From NCBI GenBank assembly GCA_910574865.1, contig CAJTDN010000004.1, forward strand, positions 278,220 to 342,219: a DNA stretch of 64,000 nucleotides, written 5' to 3'. The notes beneath the pieces are model-generated. The model ran no database searches, had not been told where the DNA came from, and saw nothing but the letters and a program-made list of their open reading frames with translations. This document shows, piece by piece, positions 60,225 to 64,000 of the stretch; within the stretch, counting starts at the first letter, position 1; each line of letters begins with the position of its first letter. The stretch is from Lachnospiraceae bacterium (lineage in GTDB: Bacteria > Bacillota > Clostridia > Lachnospirales > Lachnospiraceae). A program made the position numbers and the translations under genes.

Positions 60225-61757
60225 ATGAAACCGAACCGCAAAATCCTCATTTACATGAACATGTTCCTTCTGCCGCTTCTGCCGCTGGCGTTATGTTTCT
60301 GCGCCTTTTTCCTGCCCCCGCAGTACGAGGAAAGTTTTATGGGCGAATTGAAATATAAATGTAACCGCCTAAATAAAACCGATGGGAACCGCATTATTTT
60401 CGTCGGCGGCAGCGGTGCGGCGTTCGGCATCGACTGCGCGTTGGTGGAAAATGCCTTTCCAACCCGAAAGGCCGTCAACTTTGGAATGTACGCGGCACTT
60501 GGCACGACGGTCATGCTGGATCTGTCCGAGGATGACGTGCGCGAGGGCGACATCGTAATCGTCATGCCGGAACAAGACCCGCAAACGCTCAGTTGCCATT
60601 TTAACGGCGAATACATGTGGCAAGGCGCGGACGGCGCGTTTCATTTACTTTTCCAACTCAATCGGGAACATTTACGTGCCATGATTGGACAGTTTCCTTA
60701 TTTTGCCACCAAAAAATGTGCCTATGTGCTTTCCGGACAGCCTCCGCAACCAGATGCGATGTACCGCCGCAATTCCTTTAACGAATATGGCGACATCGAC
60801 CTTTCTGCCTGCTCTGCCAATATCATGCCGAACGGATATGACTCAAACACGCCCATCCGTTTTGACGAGGCCGTATTGTCGGACGATTTCATAAAAGAGC
60901 TAAACGAATACACGGACACGTTGACACGGCGCGGTGCCACCGTCTGGTATTATTTTTGTCCGATAAATAAATTGGCCGTTGCAAATGATGCCGATATTGA
61001 CGTATACTATGACTATCTGCAGTCCCGCCTCCATTGCCAGATTATAGGCAATCCCCATGACTGCATAATGGAATCCGGCTGGTTTTACGATACCAACTTC
61101 CATTTGAATAATAGCGGGAAAATCGTCTACACCCGCAATTTGATTCGCGCCATCAAGGCGGCGCTCGGCGACAGCACGCCCACGCGAATCACCTTGCCGC
61201 AGATGCCACTATTAGGCGATTCCTCTAACGTGGACTCCGGCCTGCACGATGACGCTTCAAACACGGGCTTCAACCTGCACGATGACGCTTCAAACGCGGA
61301 CTCCGGCCTGAACGGGGATGGCCCAAACACAGGATCCGACCTGCATGGCAATGGCTTAAACGCGGATTCCGACTGCTTCACCTGGGAAATCAAGGACGGC
61401 GCCGCCGTCCTGACGGGATTGACCGCAGAAGGGCTCACTCGCGAAGAACTGACGGTTCCCGCCAATTTGGACGATTGCCCGGTCAACCGGCTTCCTGCCG
61501 ACATTTTTGCAGGCAATACCGTCTTGCGCGTCGTCACGATACAAGAAAATATTCGCGCCATTGACGACTATGCCTTCTCGGGATGCGACACATTGGAAAC
61601 CATACGCATGCTTCACGTATTGCCACAACATTGCCTGGCGGGGCAACATTTATTGGATGGGACAAACGCCATCCTCGCGGTCGATGCGGACTTGCAAACA
61701 CAATATCTTTTAAACTACACATGGTCAACATACGCGGAACGAATTCGCGGAGAATGA
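60225..61757 (+). CDS. SGNH-like protein with C-terminal LRR domain
   Basis: A 510-residue membrane-anchored protein. One N-terminal helix (MFLLPLLPLALCFCAFFLP) is followed by an SGNH-like domain with Ser63 in IIFVGGSGAAFGID and D289-TNF-H293 in YDTNFHLNNSGKIV. Then comes an Asp/Gly-rich linker of four 33-bp-encoded repeats (SGLHDDASN type), and a C-terminal LRR_5 domain (TVPANLDDCPVNRLPADIFA, IRAIDDYAFSGCDTLETIRM). Domain order is the reverse of the first SGNH gene of the locus. CGAAAGGACAAACCCAGCC precedes the ATG. Probable extracellular acyl-acceptor partner of the MBOAT. Its stop overlaps the start of ybaK. Confidence 0.8.
   Translation: MKPNRKILIYMNMFLLPLLPLALCFCAFFLPPQYEESFMGELKYKCNRLNKTDGNRIIFVGGSGAAFGIDCALVENAFPTRKAVNFGMYAALGTTVMLDLSEDDVREGDIVIVMPEQDPQTLSCHFNGEYMWQGADGAFHLLFQLNREHLRAMIGQFPYFATKKCAYVLSGQPPQPDAMYRRNSFNEYGDIDLSACSANIMPNGYDSNTPIRFDEAVLSDDFIKELNEYTDTLTRRGATVWYYFCPINKLAVANDADIDVYYDYLQSRLHCQIIGNPHDCIMESGWFYDTNFHLNNSGKIVYTRNLIRAIKAALGDSTPTRITLPQMPLLGDSSNVDSGLHDDASNTGFNLHDDASNADSGLNGDGPNTGSDLHGNGLNADSDCFTWEIKDGAAVLTGLTAEGLTREELTVPANLDDCPVNRLPADIFAGNTVLRVVTIQENIRAIDDYAFSGCDTLETIRMLHVLPQHCLAGQHLLDGTNAILAVDADLQTQYLLNYTWSTYAERIRGE
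61224..61376. repeat. 33-bp tandem repeat in coding sequence
   Basis: Four 33-bp units and a partial fifth encode 11-residue variants (xNxDSGLHDDA) between the SGNH-like and LRR parts of the second SGNH gene. The frame is kept. Confidence 0.85.
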
Positions 61758-62263
61758 AAGCGAAAGGGATGAACAAAGTCATGAAAAAGAACATGGAAAA
61801 GACAAACGTCATGCGGATTCTGGACCAGAAGAAAATACATTATACAAGCCATTGTTACGTCGATACCGGTGTCATCAGCGGCATCGATGTCGCCACGGTC
61901 TTAAACCAAAACCCAAGCCAGGTGTTCAAGACACTCGTCACGCTTGGAAATTCGAATACGAATTACGTGTTCCTGGTTCCCGTTCTAAAAGAACTTGATT
62001 TGAAAAAGGCCGCCAAATCAGTCGGGGAAAAGAGCATCGGCATGCTAAAGTCAAAAGACTTGTTGCCATTGACCGGATACGTTCACGGCGGCTGTTCCCC
62101 CATAGGGATGAAAAAACAGTTCAAGACCGTAATCGACGTATCCGCCTCGAATTACGATGCCATCATTTTCAGCGCGGGAAAAATCGGCTACCAGGTCGAA
62201 ACCACCCTGAAGGAATTAAAACAAGTCTTACGGTTTGAGTTGGAGGATGTCATTGTGGATTGA
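61754..62263 (+). CDS. ybaK: Cys-tRNA(Pro)/Cys-tRNA(Cys) deacylase
   Basis: A 169-residue YbaK/EbsC protein, which hydrolyses mischarged Cys-tRNA(Pro). Signatures are VLNQNPSQVFKTLVTLG, the LTGYVHGGCSPIGMKKQF block and the catalytic Lys in the first of these. The first 14 residues are an addition; Met at 61769 or 61781 could also be the start. ATG 61754 overlaps the stop of the previous gene. Confidence 0.9.
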   Translation: MKAKGMNKVMKKNMEKTNVMRILDQKKIHYTSHCYVDTGVISGIDVATVLNQNPSQVFKTLVTLGNSNTNYVFLVPVLKELDLKKAAKSVGEKSIGMLKSKDLLPLTGYVHGGCSPIGMKKQFKTVIDVSASNYDAIIFSAGKIGYQVETTLKELKQVLRFELEDVIVD

Positions 62264-62282
62264 CGCGGCAACCGAACTTTCA

Positions 62283-62304
62283 CGAGGGGGATTCATCCCC
62301 CTCG
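62283..62304. terminator. Bidirectional terminator
   Basis: CGAGGGGGAT and ATCCCCCTCG form a 10-bp stem around TC, between the converging ybaK and the minus-strand gene at 62293 (it includes the latter's last codons). Confidence 0.7.
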
Positions 62305-62571
62305 CGCTTTCCTCGCCCACTCCATCGCCTCATCCTTGCTCATCTGGTATCTTTCCATCAATTGCGCCTCTATCGTCTCGTCCGGAATCGACAACGACTT
62401 AAGACTTGCAACCAACGCACGAATGCCCATCCCTTTCTGTACGTTAAAACACATCCCGATGTCCGTGCATCCGTCCGCGACGAGCGTGTTGATGATACAC
62501 CATGCCTGGAAGTCACTGAACGCCTTTCTTGTCACCAGTCTACCGTTGTACCTTGCCGTGATAATCTTCAC
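62293..62571 (-). CDS. Small protein of unknown function
   Basis: A 92-residue protein starting at GTG 62571, after GAGGGGAGCGATATC. It reads MKIITARYNGRLVTRKAFSD, DGCTDIGMCFNVQKGMG, and a helical C-terminus (ALVASLKSLSIPDETIEAQL, then DEAMEWARKARGG). I do not recognise a domain. Its 5' neighbour region holds remnants of a helix-turn-helix gene. Confidence 0.55.
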   Translation of the reverse strand: MKIITARYNGRLVTRKAFSDFQAWCIINTLVADGCTDIGMCFNVQKGMGIRALVASLKSLSIPDETIEAQLMERYQMSKDEAMEWARKARGG

Positions 62572-62589
62572 GATATCGCTCCCCTCTTT

Positions 62590-62840
62590 CTTAGTCCTCG
62601 ATGATTTCGGTCACATCCACGCCCAGAACGGCGGCAATCCTGCTTTTACATGTGTTCAAATTTGAAAGGATGTGATATAGTAAATCCGAGATGATTTAGA
62701 CATAAGTGTCGCCGAGAACATAAATATCTGCGCAAACAAAAAAGATGACCCAAAAATAATTCCCTCTATAAATTACGTAAAGCTCTTGATTGTAATATTA
62801 ATGAAATATTAGACAAACCTTTTGATTTAACGGATGGAAT
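62590..62840 (+). pseudogene. Remnant of a Cro/CI-type helix-turn-helix gene
   Basis: A frame from about 62763 reads LYKLRKALDCNINEILDKPF and DLTDGI, the second half of a Cro/CI-type HTH domain. Its front part (around 62700-62760) is broken by stops. The MITE copy starts directly after 'DLTDGI'. No antitoxin or phage gene partners are left. Confidence 0.5.
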
Positions 62841-62956
62841 TAGCGTCGGTGTACAGAAGGCAACACGGTCGATGAAGGGCATATTTCCCCCCTTTCGTCG
62901 TTACTTTCACTCCGCGTACGTCCTTGTACGCGTCGCTCAAGTGCCTTGAAAGGGGG
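62841..62956. mobile_element. Truncated copy (left half) of the TAGCGTCGG MITE
   Basis: The first 116 bases of the 279-bp element at 38534 recur almost unchanged, beginning TAGCGTCGGTGTACAGAAGG and ending CTTGAAAGGGGG. No right end is found in the following 300 bases. The final G-rich run serves as the ribosome binding site of the toxin ORF that follows. Confidence 0.85.
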
Positions 62957-62965
62957 TTGGTGCTT

Positions 62966-63052
62966 ATGGTTACATATTCGGAGTTAATTCAGTTTGTGAT
63001 TATGCTTTGCGCCGTTGCAACTCTTGCGATTTACGCGACACGCAAAAAATAG
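62966..63052 (+). CDS. Type I toxin-like peptide (putative holin-like toxin)
   Basis: A 28-residue peptide beginning MVTYSELIQFVIML, continuing as one membrane helix (FVIMLCAVATLAIYA) and ending TRKK. The MxTYxxL start, single helix and basic tail are those of the Hol_Tox peptides of Firmicutes type I toxin-antitoxin systems, thought to damage the membrane when overproduced. AAGGGGGTTGGTGCTT precedes the ATG. Its stop lies in a bidirectional terminator, and an antisense promoter lies about 100 bp downstream. The gene is too short for ordinary gene finding. Confidence 0.7.
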   Translation: MVTYSELIQFVIMLCAVATLAIYATRKK

Positions 63053-63148
63053 CGCCCTCGCTCTGGTAAAGTAAGGCGCTACTTTTCGTAACAAATTATT
63101 TTGCCGACGGCTAGGCTCCATCTAGCTTTCGGCTCTCTTGCTAAGCAT
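63050..63148 (-). ncRNA. Probable antisense antitoxin RNA
   Basis: On the minus strand, a near-consensus promoter (TTGAAA at 63177-63172, 17 bp, TATAAT at 63154-63149) points at the toxin. The transcript would contain a hairpin GCCGAAAGC/GCCGTCGGC region (63103-63130). It would end at an AGCGCC/GGCGCT stem (63051-63078) followed by ATTTTTT, overlapping the 3' end of the toxin mRNA. This is the usual design of a type I antitoxin RNA. Its length of about 95 bases is estimated. Confidence 0.6.
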
Positions 63149-63177
63149 ATTATATATCAAGTGCACGGTTTTTTCAA
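63149..63177 (-). promoter_or_regulatory. Promoter of the antisense RNA
   Basis: TTGAAA and TATAAT with 17-bp spacing on the minus strand. It is among the best promoters in the window, as antitoxin RNA promoters usually are. Confidence 0.7.
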
Positions 63178-63241
63178 GCCCCAATTTACAAAACCGCCCG
63201 GTGTTACCGGCATGGACACGCTTTCATGCAAAGTCCAATAA

Positions 63242-63281
63242 AAATACCCCGGAGCAAGTTTCCCCCGCCCCGGGGTATTTC
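63242..63281 (-). terminator. Terminator of the JetD-like gene
   Basis: AAATACCCCGG and CCGGGGTATTT form an 11-bp stem around a longer loop; in the minus sense it is followed by TTTATTGG. It abuts the stop codon of the JetD-like gene. Confidence 0.75.
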
Positions 63282-64000
63282 ACTGGTACATCTCCCATAT
63301 ATTTTCCTGATATCCCGCCACGCCCGCATGCCGAACCGCCTCCACGGTTCCCCCCAGTTCGTCGTCCTTGATTCGTCCCAGCATTTTCATCCGTCTCGGG
63401 GAAATACTTTTCCCCGACTTACTTTTTTCATAATCTTCCACGGACATGTGCCAATATGCAAATTCCCCCTTGTAATACCGCCTTATCTTCCAGGCAATCA
63501 AAAGCCCCTCCGGGTCGAAGTCGCCCCCATAATATACCTTGATTCCCGATGCCGCAAGCAAATCCAGCATAAGCACCGCGCTTAACCTGGGCTGCCCGTT
63601 CATGCACATGCAAGACTTTTCGCCTTTCCATTTTCCACAAAGCATCGCGTACACCGATGGATTCTCCACGATATAAATCTCATTTCGCGGGCAAGCCACC
63701 CGTCTCCACTTGGCAATTACCGACAGCGGCACGCGCACCATGTCACCCTCCGCCAAAAAACCCGCCATTCCCGCATGGGAACTTTCATCTGCACCATGGG
63801 CAAGAATGCCGGAAAGCATCACGTCATTTGAAACGTCATCACGCAAAATTCCCGCCTCCAAATACAACCGGTTCTTTTGCAAAGCGGGAAATATCGACGG
63901 TTCCCCGTCATTCGCCCTGGGTTCTGCGCCATCGTCCCCACCATCGCACCGCTCCTCATCCTGCCCGGACTTCCCCGCTTGCACTTCCTCTCGCCCGACT
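63280..64000 (-). CDS. DUF2399/TIGR02679-type protein, Wadjet JetD-like (5' end outside window)
   Basis: The last 239 residues of a gene that stays open at the right edge. The C-terminal DUF2399 domain is Toprim-like: EIYIVENPSVYAMLCGKW, MNGQPRLSAVLMLDLLAASG, and the acidic YYGGDFDPEGLLIAWKI motif. In type II-like Wadjet defence systems this protein (JetD) is the nuclease that cleaves DNA loaded by the SMC-like JetABC. The partner genes would lie to the right of the window. An extra polar stretch (SGQDEERCDGGDDGAEPRAN) precedes the domain. The domain call is good; membership in a complete Wadjet locus is inference. Confidence 0.7.
   Translation of the reverse strand, partial: VGREEVQAGKSGQDEERCDGGDDGAEPRANDGEPSIFPALQKNRLYLEAGILRDDVSNDVMLSGILAHGADESSHAGMAGFLAEGDMVRVPLSVIAKWRRVACPRNEIYIVENPSVYAMLCGKWKGEKSCMCMNGQPRLSAVLMLDLLAASGIKVYYGGDFDPEGLLIAWKIRRYYKGEFAYWHMSVEDYEKSKSGKSISPRRMKMLGRIKDDELGGTVEAVRHAGVAGYQENIWEMYQ

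Noticed and set aside
62966-63052. Phage holin as a sign of a prophage
   Set aside because: No phage structural, lysis or integration genes are near; the peptide with an antisense promoter fits a type I toxin.
1-64000. tRNA or rRNA genes
   Set aside because: No cloverleaf or rRNA-like segment was recognised by eye; a dedicated search could not be run.

Overview
The window looks like a chromosomal segment of a gut Clostridia, most likely Lachnospiraceae. This is inferred from several things together: a V-type ATPase operon, a bile salt hydrolase, an archaeal-type indolepyruvate ferredoxin oxidoreductase, a GPH sugar symporter beside GH78 and GH3 glycosidases, LytTR/GHKL signalling, and strong AGGAGG-type ribosome binding sites. 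Most genes use C/G-ending codons. Three patches are clearly more AT-rich and look foreign: 402-1379, 37721-38497 and 44690-47091.

Layout. 1-2770 is a mobile-element scar: a transposase start, a class III cyclase-like gene, a TnpW-like gene, and a frameshifted DnaC-like ATPase fused into a broken metY. 3300-9470 holds a sugar-binding lipoprotein, two tandem AraC-type regulators, an SDR, a 25-bp minisatellite and a VOC protein. 9580-10495 is a gene graveyard. 10559-13042 has a bile salt hydrolase, a thioredoxin-like protein, a small ORF and trmB with an in-frame repeat. 13220-22203 is a nine-gene V-type ATPase operon (H-C-I-K-F-E-A-B-D) containing two copies of an intergenic repeat. 22279-24417 has a membrane acyltransferase and a frameshifted AAA/PD-(D/E)XK gene. 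24588-32026 (minus strand) has glgB, two acyl-CoA ligases and iorBA, which together suggest aryl-pyruvate oxidation to aryl-CoA with ATP recovery. 32267-36186 has remnants, an esterase and a sialate O-acetylesterase. 36352-42180 has a ferredoxin-nitroreductase, a DUF2164 protein, an orphan and probably inactive Eco47II-like endonuclease, a MITE, a dehydrogenase, a TetR regulator and azlCD. 42315-55415 is a LytTR two-component system, another scar, and a GH78-GPH-GH3 glycoside locus. 55837-61757 is an unusual cell-surface O-acyltransferase locus. 61754-64000 has ybaK, a type I toxin-antitoxin locus and the 3' end of a Wadjet JetD-like gene that runs off the window.

Three themes stand out. First, a MITE family with TAGCGTCGG ends occurs three times in different states: full, left half and bare hairpin. 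Second, an intergenic repeat of about 100-150 bp sits inside operons of unrelated function, just upstream of ribosome binding sites. Third, short tandem repeats are expanded in frame within otherwise conserved proteins (TrmB, the two SGNH proteins), and low-complexity inserts occur in the MBOAT, the esterase and the JetD-like protein. Repeats in non-coding gaps have units that need not be multiples of three.

The best candidate for an undescribed system is 55837-61757. Two extracytoplasmic proteins each combine an SGNH-hydrolase-like domain with BspA-type leucine-rich repeats, in opposite domain order. They flank a two-helix mini-protein and an AlgI/DltB-type MBOAT acyltransferase. This is the composition expected of an O-acylation machine for a surface polymer, with built-in LRR modules.
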